DNA of 64,000 nt from Pedobacter kyonggii (GTDB lineage: Bacteria; Bacteroidota; Bacteroidia; Sphingobacteriales; Sphingobacteriaceae). Of the stretch, positions 1 through 7,383 are shown piece by piece; position 1 is the stretch's first letter; each line of letters opens with the position of its first letter. The notes beneath the pieces were generated by a model, which was not told the origin of the DNA, ran no database searches, and saw only the letters and a list, made by a program, of their open reading frames with translations. Location: assembly GCF_004310665.1 (NCBI RefSeq), contig NZ_SIXF01000004.1:62001-126000 (forward strand), written 5' to 3'. The position numbers and the translations under genes are program-made.

Positions 1-1303
1 AGCCGAGTTTGCTCATTTTATTAAACTTTTCCATGCCCAGTTTTTTTGCTTTTACATCTAACACGACGAAAATTCCTTCAACCATTACTACTGCCCCGTC
101 TATAATGATTCCGAAATCAATTGCACCCATAGAAAGCAGGTTGGCCGGCATGCCTTTTAATTTGAGGCAGATAAACGCAAAAAGAAGTGCTAATGGAATG
201 ATAATAGAAACGATTAAGGTAGTGCGCCAATCGGCCATGAAGAGGAATACGATCAGGGTAACAAATAAAATCCCCTCAAGCATGTTGCCCATCACTGTGT
301 GTATAGAATAATTAATCAGATCTTCGCGGTCGTAGAAGGGTTTGATTTTCACATCATCAGGCAAAATACTGGCATTGATTGTATTTATTTTTTCTTTCAG
401 TCTGGCAATTACTTCACTTGGATTACCGCCTTTCCTCATCACAATAATGCCTTCAACCACATCTGGATCTTTATCACGGCCAACTTGTCCCAACCGTGGC
501 AAAGCCGATTCGGCTACATCGGCAATGGTTTTAACATAAACTGGAGTGCCATTAATATTGTCAACCACTACATTTCTGATTTCATCAATATTATTGAGCA
601 CACCAATACCCCGTACCACATAAGCCTGACCACTTTGTACAATTACATCGCCACCTACATTGATATTACTTTTAGATACCGCTTCGAAGAGTTCCGTTGC
701 GCTCACGCCATATTGGATGGCTTTTTGTGGATCAACAGTAATCTGGTAGGTTTTTACCTCCCCACCAAAACTTACTACATCGGCAATGCCCGAAACGGAT
801 AATAATTCTCTTTGTATCACCCAGTCTTGTAAGGTTTTTAACTCGCGCACAGATTTTATATCGCTAGATAAGGTATAACGGAATATCTCGCCAGTAGGCC
901 CATAAGGTGGCTGTACTTCTGGCTGGATTCCTTCGGGCAGATTGGCTTCTTCCAGGTGGTTGTTTACTTGCACCCGTGCTTCGGCATAATCTACATCATC
1001 TTCAAAACTTACTTTTACAATCGAAAGGCCAAATAATGAAGAAGAGCGGATACTGGTACGCTTTTCTGTAGGGTTCATGGCAATCTCCAAAGGTCTGCTT
1101 ACAAACTTTTCTACCTCTTCGGCACTTCGGCCTGGCCATTGGGTAATGATGGTGATGTTGGTATTGGTGACATCTGGAAATGCATCAATGACAGTGTGTT
1201 TGAAACTTAAATAACCGGCAAGAATTAAAATAAAAGTGGCAAAAAAGATGAAATATTTGTTCTTCAGTGCAAAGCCTATAATGCTTTTTATGAATTTATT
1301 CAT
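1..1303 (-). CDS. CusA/CzcA-type heavy-metal RND efflux pump (partial, C-terminus beyond window)
   Basis: The reading frame opens at ATG 1303 on the minus strand and runs off the left edge, giving about 434 N-terminal residues of a protein normally near 1040-1450 residues. The start MNKFIKSIIGFALKNKYF is followed by the first membrane helix and the motif QWPGRSAEEVEKFVSRPLE, typical of the CusA/CzcA branch of RND pumps. Near the truncated end DFGIIIDGAVVMVE matches the TM4 segment with the proton-relay Asp. RND pumps of this family expel Cu/Ag or Co/Zn/Cd from the periplasm using the proton gradient. The adaptor gene ends 25 bp upstream, so the genes form one efflux operon. The metal cannot be read from sequence. 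Confidence 0.93.
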   Translation of the reverse strand, partial: MNKFIKSIIGFALKNKYFIFFATFILILAGYLSFKHTVIDAFPDVTNTNITIITQWPGRSAEEVEKFVSRPLEIAMNPTEKRTSIRSSSLFGLSIVKVSFEDDVDYAEARVQVNNHLEEANLPEGIQPEVQPPYGPTGEIFRYTLSSDIKSVRELKTLQDWVIQRELLSVSGIADVVSFGGEVKTYQITVDPQKAIQYGVSATELFEAVSKSNINVGGDVIVQSGQAYVVRGIGVLNNIDEIRNVVVDNINGTPVYVKTIADVAESALPRLGQVGRDKDPDVVEGIIVMRKGGNPSEVIARLKEKINTINASILPDDVKIKPFYDREDLINYSIHTVMGNMLEGILFVTLIVFLFMADWRTTLIVSIIIPLALLFAFICLKLKGMPANLLSMGAIDFGIIIDGAVVMVEGIFVVLDVKAKKLGMEKFNKMSKLG

Positions 1304-1328
1304 TTTTAAAATCTAGCGAATGAAAAAA

Positions 1329-2417
1329 TTATTGAGTTTTTAGACTTTCGAACAAGAATACCTGTTTAGAGGCAATGATGCGGTCGCCGGCCTGTACACC
1401 TTTACTGATGTAAGTTTTGTCGGCCGTTTTGCGGCCGATTTCGATCTCCTGGATCCTCACTTTGTAGTCCTGACCTAAGACGAGCACATAATTTTTGTTT
1501 TCATCGAAAATGACTGCCCGTGAGTTTAATATCGGAAGATCGATGGCAGAATTTGTTGAAACTTTTACCGTTCCGAGCATGCCTGGTTTTAAGAGAAATC
1601 CCGGATTTGGGATGACTACCCGTGCATTCAGCACTTTACTGTCCTGATCTACCTGATTGTATAATTTCTCTATTTTTCCTTTAAAAACTTTATCGGGATA
1701 GGAGAGCGTAGATAAATTTACTTCGTCGCCAGCCTTTACCCTTGAAATATCCGATTCGTAAATGTTGATCATCGCCCAAACGTTAGAAAGATCGGCAATG
1801 GTAAAGAGGCTTTTGTCATTATCACTGCGCAACTGCATATTTTGGGTTACATTTTTTTCGATCACATAACCATTTATTGGCGATTTGATGGCGTATAATC
1901 CTGTGCTGCTGCCACCGTTCAGTTTTAAGACTGCATTTGCCCTTTTGGTTTCTGCCATTTTGATCTGATAATCGTTTTTGGCTTCTTCGAGCTCTTTTGC
2001 CGAGGATAAACCACTTTGGAAAAGCTGCTCGGTCTGTTTTAACGATCGTTCGGCATTTTTGAGCTCAGCATTTGAAGTAATGACTTCTTTGTCAAATCCG
2101 GCCATTTCAGCGCTGTTTACTGTAGCAAGTGTTTGCCCGTTAACAACCTGATCGCCCAGCCTTACGCCAACGCGGTTTACGGTGCCGCTTACCATAGGGA
2201 AAAGCTCCGATCGGCGTTCTTCATTTGCTGCAATTTTGGCCGAAAACATCAGTTCAGTTTTGCTATTGGCCTGTTGCACGGTATCGATCAGTAAACGGTT
2301 GATCAGTGAATCGGTAATGGCAAATTTATCGTTTGGTACGACTGTTTTATGCTCACTACAAGCAAAGAATAAACTGGTTGCGGCAATGATTACAGTGTTT
2401 TTATAGAGATTTTGCAT
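1329..2417 (-). CDS. RND efflux periplasmic adaptor (membrane fusion lipoprotein)
   Basis: This 362-residue HlyD/CusB-type adaptor joins the inner-membrane pump to the outer-membrane channel. Residues 1-20 are a lipoprotein signal with the lipobox LFFAC, so the mature protein is probably lipid-anchored at Cys20. A biotinyl-lipoyl-like half motif (SGTVNRVGVRLGDQVVNGQ, about residues 78-96) precedes an alpha-hairpin coiled coil and the second lipoyl half (IKSPINGYVIEKNVTQNMQL). The beta-barrel and membrane-proximal domains follow. Its start lies 5 bp after the TolC-like gene and its stop 25 bp before the pump gene. No His/Met-rich metal-binding tail is visible, so the substrate stays open. Confidence 0.93.
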   Translation of the reverse strand: MQNLYKNTVIIAATSLFFACSEHKTVVPNDKFAITDSLINRLLIDTVQQANSKTELMFSAKIAANEERRSELFPMVSGTVNRVGVRLGDQVVNGQTLATVNSAEMAGFDKEVITSNAELKNAERSLKQTEQLFQSGLSSAKELEEAKNDYQIKMAETKRANAVLKLNGGSSTGLYAIKSPINGYVIEKNVTQNMQLRSDNDKSLFTIADLSNVWAMINIYESDISRVKAGDEVNLSTLSYPDKVFKGKIEKLYNQVDQDSKVLNARVVIPNPGFLLKPGMLGTVKVSTNSAIDLPILNSRAVIFDENKNYVLVLGQDYKVRIQEIEIGRKTADKTYISKGVQAGDRIIASKQVFLFESLKTQ

Positions 2418-2422
2418 GGAAT

Positions 2423-3694
2423 TTATTTAAAAATATTAGAACCGGTTACATAATTGAGCTCAGCACGGGTGCTCATTCTTTCGAACTGGAGTTTGTTCAG
2501 TTGCAGTGTATTTTCTTTGTAGGCATCATAGAGGTCTAAAAATTCGATTAGGCTGATGTTCCTTGCTTTGAAATTTTTGATGAGCGCAGAAATGAGCGTA
2601 TTAAAATCAGTACTAAAGGCAGGATCGATCTCTGCGTATAATTTTTCGTTACGTAAAGCGGTTTTGTAGCTGTTAAATACTTCATTCTCAAATATGGCTT
2701 CCTGTTTTTTGATGTTCATATCGGCTGCAGCTATACTAACTTGGGCTTTTTTAATTTCACCCTGGTTTCTTGAGAAAAGTGGAATGGGGATTTTGATGCC
2801 CAAACCTGTATATTTTTCAGGATAATTACCTTTTAAATCGTAACTAAGGCCGATTTCTATATCAGGAATGGCCATAGCCTTTTGCAGTTTTAAATTGCGC
2901 TCGTTGTAAAGCAGGTCGGTTTTGGCTAGCTTAAGGTCGGCGCGGTTGGCTCTGGCCGAATCTAATAAGGAACTGTAAGGGATTTTATCGACCAATCCGT
3001 TTTTAAAATCTGCTTGATCTACAGTTAAAGAAAGTGAAATATTGGCATCTAAGCCACAGAGTAGCTTAAGGTCTTTGTAATGATCTTCCAGGTCGTTCAG
3101 TAAGCCAGCCTGTTCGGCTTTGAGATTGATTAACAGTGATTTAATCCTGATGACATCTTTTGTGGCAACATTGCCCATTTTTAGCTGGTGATCGTAAGCT
3201 TTTAGCAACTGATTGGTGGAACTGATCTGTTCCTCGTAAACTTTTACGGATTGTACAGAGAAATAGGTTTTGTAAAAAGTATTTACGAGTTCAAATTTCA
3301 ACGTCCTTAACAGATCAAAATATTCGTATTCTGCTAGTTTAACCCCTGTTTGAGCGAGTTTGATGTTTTTATTGCGTTTGCCAGCAAGTTTGAACAGCTG
3401 CGAAATAGAACCTGCATATTGTCCGTAAGCATAAGAGGTTTGGAAGAATTTCTTTGTTTCGTGATTGTAAAATAGGTTTTCGTATTCGAGCGTAGGGTTC
3501 TCAAACAGTTTGGCCGTGATGATTTCGGCCTTTGCCTGATCGATCTCATAATTACTGGCCAGGAGATCATAATTGTGTTTTAAAAAAAGGCTTTCTGCTT
3601 TGCTAAGGGTTAAGCTTAGCGTATCGGTTTGTGCAAAAGTTGCTCCAGGCCTGATGGCCAAAAAGAAAATGAGCAACATACATATTCTTCTCAT
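2423..3694 (-). CDS. TolC-family outer-membrane efflux channel
   Basis: The 423-residue product has a cleavable signal peptide (hydrophobic stretch ending TFAQT) and the duplicated alpha-helical barrel repeats of the OEP/TolC family. Long heptad-rich helices run through residues 30-220 and 240-415, and each half has the usual 'P(S/D)IEIG...' and 'IPLFSRNQGEIKKA' type strands. It is the first gene of the metal efflux operon and would form the outer-membrane exit duct for the pump and adaptor downstream. A -7 promoter box lies only four bases before the ATG, so the transcript may be leaderless. Confidence 0.92.
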   Translation of the reverse strand: MRRICMLLIFFLAIRPGATFAQTDTLSLTLSKAESLFLKHNYDLLASNYEIDQAKAEIITAKLFENPTLEYENLFYNHETKKFFQTSYAYGQYAGSISQLFKLAGKRNKNIKLAQTGVKLAEYEYFDLLRTLKFELVNTFYKTYFSVQSVKVYEEQISSTNQLLKAYDHQLKMGNVATKDVIRIKSLLINLKAEQAGLLNDLEDHYKDLKLLCGLDANISLSLTVDQADFKNGLVDKIPYSSLLDSARANRADLKLAKTDLLYNERNLKLQKAMAIPDIEIGLSYDLKGNYPEKYTGLGIKIPIPLFSRNQGEIKKAQVSIAAADMNIKKQEAIFENEVFNSYKTALRNEKLYAEIDPAFSTDFNTLISALIKNFKARNISLIEFLDLYDAYKENTLQLNKLQFERMSTRAELNYVTGSNIFK

Positions 3695-3698
3695 ACAG

Positions 3699-3706
3699 CA
3701 AAGCTA
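3699..3706 (-). promoter_or_regulatory. Candidate -7 promoter box of the efflux operon
   Basis: On the minus strand this reads TAGCTTTG, matching the Bacteroidetes -7 consensus TAnnTTTG. Only four bases separate it from the ATG at 3694, so a start site at the usual distance would fall on or next to the start codon. No clear -33 TTG was found at 19-23 bp. Confidence 0.4.
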
Positions 3707-4018
3707 TCCTTGCCGAATTAAAGGGGGATTAAACGGAAATTAAAAGCGAATTAAAGTTGAAGGTGGAAGCCAGGCTTGCGCTCGTTTCCAAACGAGCGCA
3801 TAAATAGTTGCACGATTTTATCGTTGTAAACGATATTCTATTCAACGCTCGTTAGAAACGAGCGTTAACAAGAATCGTAATGCAATAAGCTTAAAGATTC
3901 CCGCCTGCGGGGAATGACGCTTGAATTTTAGAACCTGAAGGTATTTATTTTAATATTTTCCTGCAATTAAGACCCTGAAATGAATTCAGAGTGACGCATG
4001 TAGAGAGACTACTAATCG
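3707..4018. repeat. Intergenic region with paired palindromes
   Basis: No gene is visible. Two related hairpins lie 44 bp apart. TGCGCTCGTTT pairs with AAACGAGCGCA (3777-3800), and AACGCTCGTT pairs with AACGAGCGTT (3844-3866). Both share the CTCGTT/AACGAG core. Further on (about 3894-3920) is the dispersed palindrome fragment AAGATTCCCGCCTGCGGGG...AATGACG that recurs elsewhere in the window. The region separates the efflux operon from the two-component pair, both on the minus strand. Confidence 0.7.
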
Positions 4019-5371
4019 CTAAAGTTTTGCTAACCTTACCGTAAAAGTGCAACCACCTTTTTCAAGATTTGTGGCGGTTATTTCACCTTTTAGCAGATCG
4101 ATAATTTTTTGGGCCATATAAAGTCCCATTCCTTCGCCCTTACGGCCAAAATCTTTTGCCCGTGTATAAAAAGGCTTGAAAATATTTTCCTGTTCTCCAG
4201 TAGGAATACCCGTTCCTTTGTCGGTAATGTTAATGAAGAAATCATTTTCAGTTGCTTCAACAACAATGCTTACCTGTTGATTGTCGGAAAATTTAAAAGC
4301 ATTCGAAATGATATTATCCAGGGCGATCTGTAATAAGATGGTATTAGCCAATATTTCAGGTTTTGGATCAGTGGGATTTTGATAAGTAATTTTAAGATCA
4401 AGGTTTTTCTGTGCTTTCCACTCAGATTGTATTTTGAGAAGCAGATGGTCTAATCTGATTGGAATAAGTTGAGAATTGATCAGTTCTAGATCCATTTTTG
4501 CGAGAGCGAGTAATCCGGTAATGATGTGTTCCATTTTCTCGGCATCTTCGAGCATAGAACCAATTACCTTTTCATAAGTTGCATGGTCTCTTTCTTTGGA
4601 TAAAGCCAACTCGGCATTCATCATAATCCGGGTTACGGGTGTCCGAAGTTCGTGAGAGGCATTGGCAACAAAGGTTTTCTGTAAAATAAAAGCTTGTTCC
4701 AGTTCTTCCATCAAGTGGTTAAAACTTTTGGCAATCAGGTTGATTTCATCTTTATTGTGCTTTTCTTCTACCCTGAATTCCATGTTCTGCGAGCCTGCCT
4801 GTTTTACTTCCTGCAAAAACTTCTGAAGGGGTTTTAGCATTTTTTGCGCAATCCATCTGCTCAGCAACAACACGATGAGCGAAATAAGGATGAACACAAA
4901 AATCATGATCTTTAGTAGTTTATCCAACCTGTTGTGAGAGCCTTGGTCATCTGCTGAAGCCAGAATCACAAAATTACCCTGATTATCTTTATAATAAATG
5001 CCCACCACCTGACGTTGGCCATTCGTGTATTTTAAGTGGCCGCTTTTTCGTACGCGGTCGATGGTGGCATTGGTCCAGTATTGAGCAGAATCGCCGATAA
5101 ATGTTGCCTTGTTTTTATTATCATAAATGCGGGTAACTTCGCCGTTTAACTTTTGCAGGTATTTATGGCGCACATTGTTCAATGCATCCCGACTAATTTC
5201 GTCGGCTTCGAGGTAAAGTTTGGCCGTAACCATAGTGCGGTCGGTAAGGCGCTCGAAGAAATCTGCTTCCAAAAATTTCATGAAAGTAAAATACACGGTG
5301 CAAAGTACAGCAAACAGCAACGAGGTGCTGATCAGTGTAAAATATAACGCTATACGATCCTTTATTTTCAT
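4019..5371 (-). CDS. HAMP-containing sensor histidine kinase
   Basis: This 450-residue kinase has a first membrane helix (about 8-31), a periplasmic sensor of about 120 residues, a second helix (about 153-171) and a HAMP domain. A HisKA domain carries the phospho-acceptor His240 in ASHELRTPVTR. The ATPase domain shows an N box (NAFKFSD), G1 (DKGTGIP) and G2 (GRKGEGMGLYMAQKI). It would autophosphorylate on sensing a periplasmic signal and pass phosphate to the response regulator encoded just upstream. The position beside the metal efflux operon suggests, without proving, a CusS-like metal-sensing role. Confidence 0.93.
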   Translation of the reverse strand: MKIKDRIALYFTLISTSLLFAVLCTVYFTFMKFLEADFFERLTDRTMVTAKLYLEADEISRDALNNVRHKYLQKLNGEVTRIYDNKNKATFIGDSAQYWTNATIDRVRKSGHLKYTNGQRQVVGIYYKDNQGNFVILASADDQGSHNRLDKLLKIMIFVFILISLIVLLLSRWIAQKMLKPLQKFLQEVKQAGSQNMEFRVEEKHNKDEINLIAKSFNHLMEELEQAFILQKTFVANASHELRTPVTRIMMNAELALSKERDHATYEKVIGSMLEDAEKMEHIITGLLALAKMDLELINSQLIPIRLDHLLLKIQSEWKAQKNLDLKITYQNPTDPKPEILANTILLQIALDNIISNAFKFSDNQQVSIVVEATENDFFINITDKGTGIPTGEQENIFKPFYTRAKDFGRKGEGMGLYMAQKIIDLLKGEITATNLEKGGCTFTVRLAKL

Positions 5372-6048
5372 TATTTCAGGATATAACCCATATTGATTTT
5401 GGTGTGGATGAGCTTCCGTTCAAAACCCTTTTCAATCTTTTTTCGCAAGAAATTGATATACACATCAATTACATTGGTTCCAGTTTCGAAACTGATGTCC
5501 CAGACTTGCTCTGCTATAAATTGCCGCGAGAGTAAACGGTTGGGGTTGTGCATAAAAAGTTCGAGCAACACAAATTCTTTGGCGCTAAGTTCGATTGTTT
5601 TTCCTGCTCGACTAACCTCCTTACTGTAGGTATCGAGCACCAGGTCTTCGAAATATAATTTGTGGTCAGTTTGAGCCGTAACGATAGGTTGTCTACGTAA
5701 AAGTGCAGCCACTCTAGCCAGGAGTTCTTTCAGGTGGAAAGGTTTTACCAGATAATCATCAGCCCCAGCTTCTAGGCCTGTAACCTTATCATCAATAGCA
5801 CCCAAAGCGGTAAGCATTAAAATCGGCGTTTGCACAGCATTTCCACGGATGTATTTACAAAGTTGGATGCCATTAATACCAGGCATCATGACATCAACAA
5901 TGAACAGGTTAAAGCTTTGGACTAAGAAAAGCTCCAGCGCATCGATTCCGTTGGCAGCGGTAAGCACCTGGTAATCGTTTTCTTCGAGTGCCGATTTTAA
6001 AAGTTCAGCAATTTTAGGGTCGTCTTCAGCTATTCCAATCTTTAGCAT
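5371..6048 (-). CDS. OmpR-family response regulator
   Basis: The 225-residue protein has a receiver domain (1-120) with acidic residues D9/D10, phospho-acceptor D52 in VDVMMPG, T80 and K102. A winged-helix DNA-binding domain (about 128-225) contains the family pattern ELSAKEFVLLELFMHNPNRLLSR in full. Its stop codon shares one base with the kinase start (TAATG), so translation of the two is coupled. It probably regulates the neighbouring efflux operon, by analogy with CusR/CzcR; this is inference from position. Confidence 0.94.
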   Translation of the reverse strand: MLKIGIAEDDPKIAELLKSALEENDYQVLTAANGIDALELFLVQSFNLFIVDVMMPGINGIQLCKYIRGNAVQTPILMLTALGAIDDKVTGLEAGADDYLVKPFHLKELLARVAALLRRQPIVTAQTDHKLYFEDLVLDTYSKEVSRAGKTIELSAKEFVLLELFMHNPNRLLSRQFIAEQVWDISFETGTNVIDVYINFLRKKIEKGFERKLIHTKINMGYILK

Positions 6049-6052
6049 CCGA

Positions 6053-6060
6053 CAAAAATA
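6053..6060 (-). promoter_or_regulatory. Candidate -7 promoter box of the two-component operon
   Basis: On the minus strand the sequence is TATTTTTG (TAnnTTTG consensus), ending four bases before the response-regulator ATG at 6048. As with the efflux operon, this spacing predicts a leaderless or near-leaderless mRNA. Confidence 0.4.
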
Positions 6061-6092
6061 ACCATCTCATCTTAAAACGGGATTAAAATGGA

Positions 6093-6451
6093 TGGTCTTT
6101 CCTGTTATTTCAGGAGATTTTCGGTTTTGGTGCAGAATTTATCGGTTGCTTCGACAGAGAAAGTAATTCCGCGGTCTGTGGCTCCACAGCCCACTTTAAG
6201 CTTGTTTTATGTTTCGATCTGTGTGGACACGGACCGAGGAATTAATTTGTCACATTGGGCCTGTCGAAACGCCTTGTAAGGCATTCAAAACAGGCCCTTC
6301 GACAAGCTCTCCGTAGGAGTCCTTTGGACAGGATGACAATCTATTTATGATACAGACTCTTTCTAATCCGTGTTCTGTGTCGTGTCTCCACAGAACACTT
6401 TAAGTTTATTTTATGTTTAGGTCTGTGCGGACACAGACCAAGGATTCACAT
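6093..6451. repeat. Intergenic region with two copies of a hairpin repeat
   Basis: No gene is supported here. Two related units of about 75-80 bp lie at about 6171-6243 and 6368-6447. Each has GGTCTGTG/CACAGACC-like arms around a core containing CACTTTAAG(C/T)TT and TTTTATGTTT. In the first unit CGGTCTGTGGCTCCACAG faces CTGTGTGGACACGGACCG as an imperfect inverted repeat. Between them is a fragment ending GGACAGGATGACAA, a motif seen again near 60.0 kb. Confidence 0.65.
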
Positions 6452-7234
6452 CTACAACAAAGCCCTATCCAAGTGCACATAACCGCCATCCACATGGATC
6501 AGTTGGCCTGTAGTGTGGCTCGATTTATCTGATAATAAAAAGACCGCCATGCTGGCAATCTCATCCACGCTGGTCATTCTGTTTTCGAAAGGGATTTTGT
6601 CAGTAATGTTCTTCAATTTTTCATCACGGTCTTCGAAAGAGTTGATCCATTTCTCGTATAACGGTGTCCAGGCCTCGGCAACAATAATCGCATTAACACG
6701 GATGCTAAAAGGCAATAATTCTACTGCCCACTCGCGTGTTAAGGCGTTTCTGGCACCGTTCGATGCTGCATAACCAGATGTTCCACCTTGTCCGGTTTCT
6801 GCAGTTTTGCTGCCGATATTTAATATCGAACCCTTGCTCTGTTTAAGTGCAGGTAGGGCATGTTTAGCCAAGAGGTAATAATGCACCACGTTTTTATGCA
6901 GCGATTCCATGAAACCTTCATAAGTTCCATTTTCGAGGCCAACACCATCATTAACACCAGCATTGTTCACTAAACCATCTATTCTGCCATATTTTGTCAA
7001 TATTGCATCAACAATGGTTTTACAGCTTTCAGGTGCGGTGAGTTCTGCAGTAAAATAATCTGCTTTTAAGCCTAAATCTGTTATTTCCTGAAGCATTTTC
7101 AGGTTGTCGTTTTCATTGCGGCCAATAATAATGGGAAAAGCATTTTCAATAGCCAAAGTTTTAACAATTGCCGCGCCAATACCTTTGGCACCACCACTTA
7201 CCAGGATTATTTTGCCTTCTAAATTTAAATTCAT
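6452..7234 (-). CDS. SDR oxidoreductase, probable L-fucose dehydrogenase
   Basis: A 260-residue short-chain dehydrogenase with a nucleotide-binding loop SGGAKGIG (13-20) and NNAG (90-93). Features such as GVNDGVGL, SKTAETGQGGTSGY, LTREWAVELL, TPLYEKWI and the C-terminus GGYVHLDRALL match what I recall of bacterial L-fucose dehydrogenases, which oxidise L-fucose to L-fucono-lactone. The catalytic Ser142 and Tyr155 are present, but the active-site Lys of YxxxK is Asn159 (YAASN, codon AAC). Next to FucP and a UxaA-type dehydratase, a role in oxidative L-fucose breakdown is likely; the Asn substitution leaves activity open. Confidence 0.82.
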   Translation of the reverse strand: MNLNLEGKIILVSGGAKGIGAAIVKTLAIENAFPIIIGRNENDNLKMLQEITDLGLKADYFTAELTAPESCKTIVDAILTKYGRIDGLVNNAGVNDGVGLENGTYEGFMESLHKNVVHYYLLAKHALPALKQSKGSILNIGSKTAETGQGGTSGYAASNGARNALTREWAVELLPFSIRVNAIIVAEAWTPLYEKWINSFEDRDEKLKNITDKIPFENRMTSVDEIASMAVFLLSDKSSHTTGQLIHVDGGYVHLDRALL

Positions 7235-7261
7235 ATCTGGTTAATAATTTTGTTTGAATTA

Positions 7262-7338
7262 CGTCATTCCCAGATGATCGGGAATCTTAATGCTAAATAA
7301 TGGGGTGCTTTAAGATTCCCGCATGCGCGGGAATGACG
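7262..7338. repeat. Nested palindromic intergenic repeat
   Basis: Outer arms CGTCATTCCC (7262-7271) and GGGAATGACG (7329-7338) enclose inner arms GGGAATCTTAA (7280-7290) and TTAAGATTCCC (7310-7320). All four arms are perfect. Related fragments occur near 3.9, 23.8 and 31.3 kb, so this is one copy of a dispersed REP-like family. Confidence 0.8.
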
Positions 7339-7383
7339 GATTTATGCTAGGACTTTCATTTTAATTATCCATCCTCCATAGAA

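Noticed and set aside
9-802. Plus-strand ORFs of 100, 167 and 65 codons at the left edge
   Set aside because: They lie antisense to the CusA-type pump, which has a clear family sequence on the minus strand.
3777-3866. Paired hairpins considered as a CRISPR array
   Set aside because: Only two units of differing sequence, each self-complementary, and no cas genes.
6088-6279. 63-codon ORF in the gap before the two-component operon
   Set aside because: Made of repeat sequence, no protein-like pattern.
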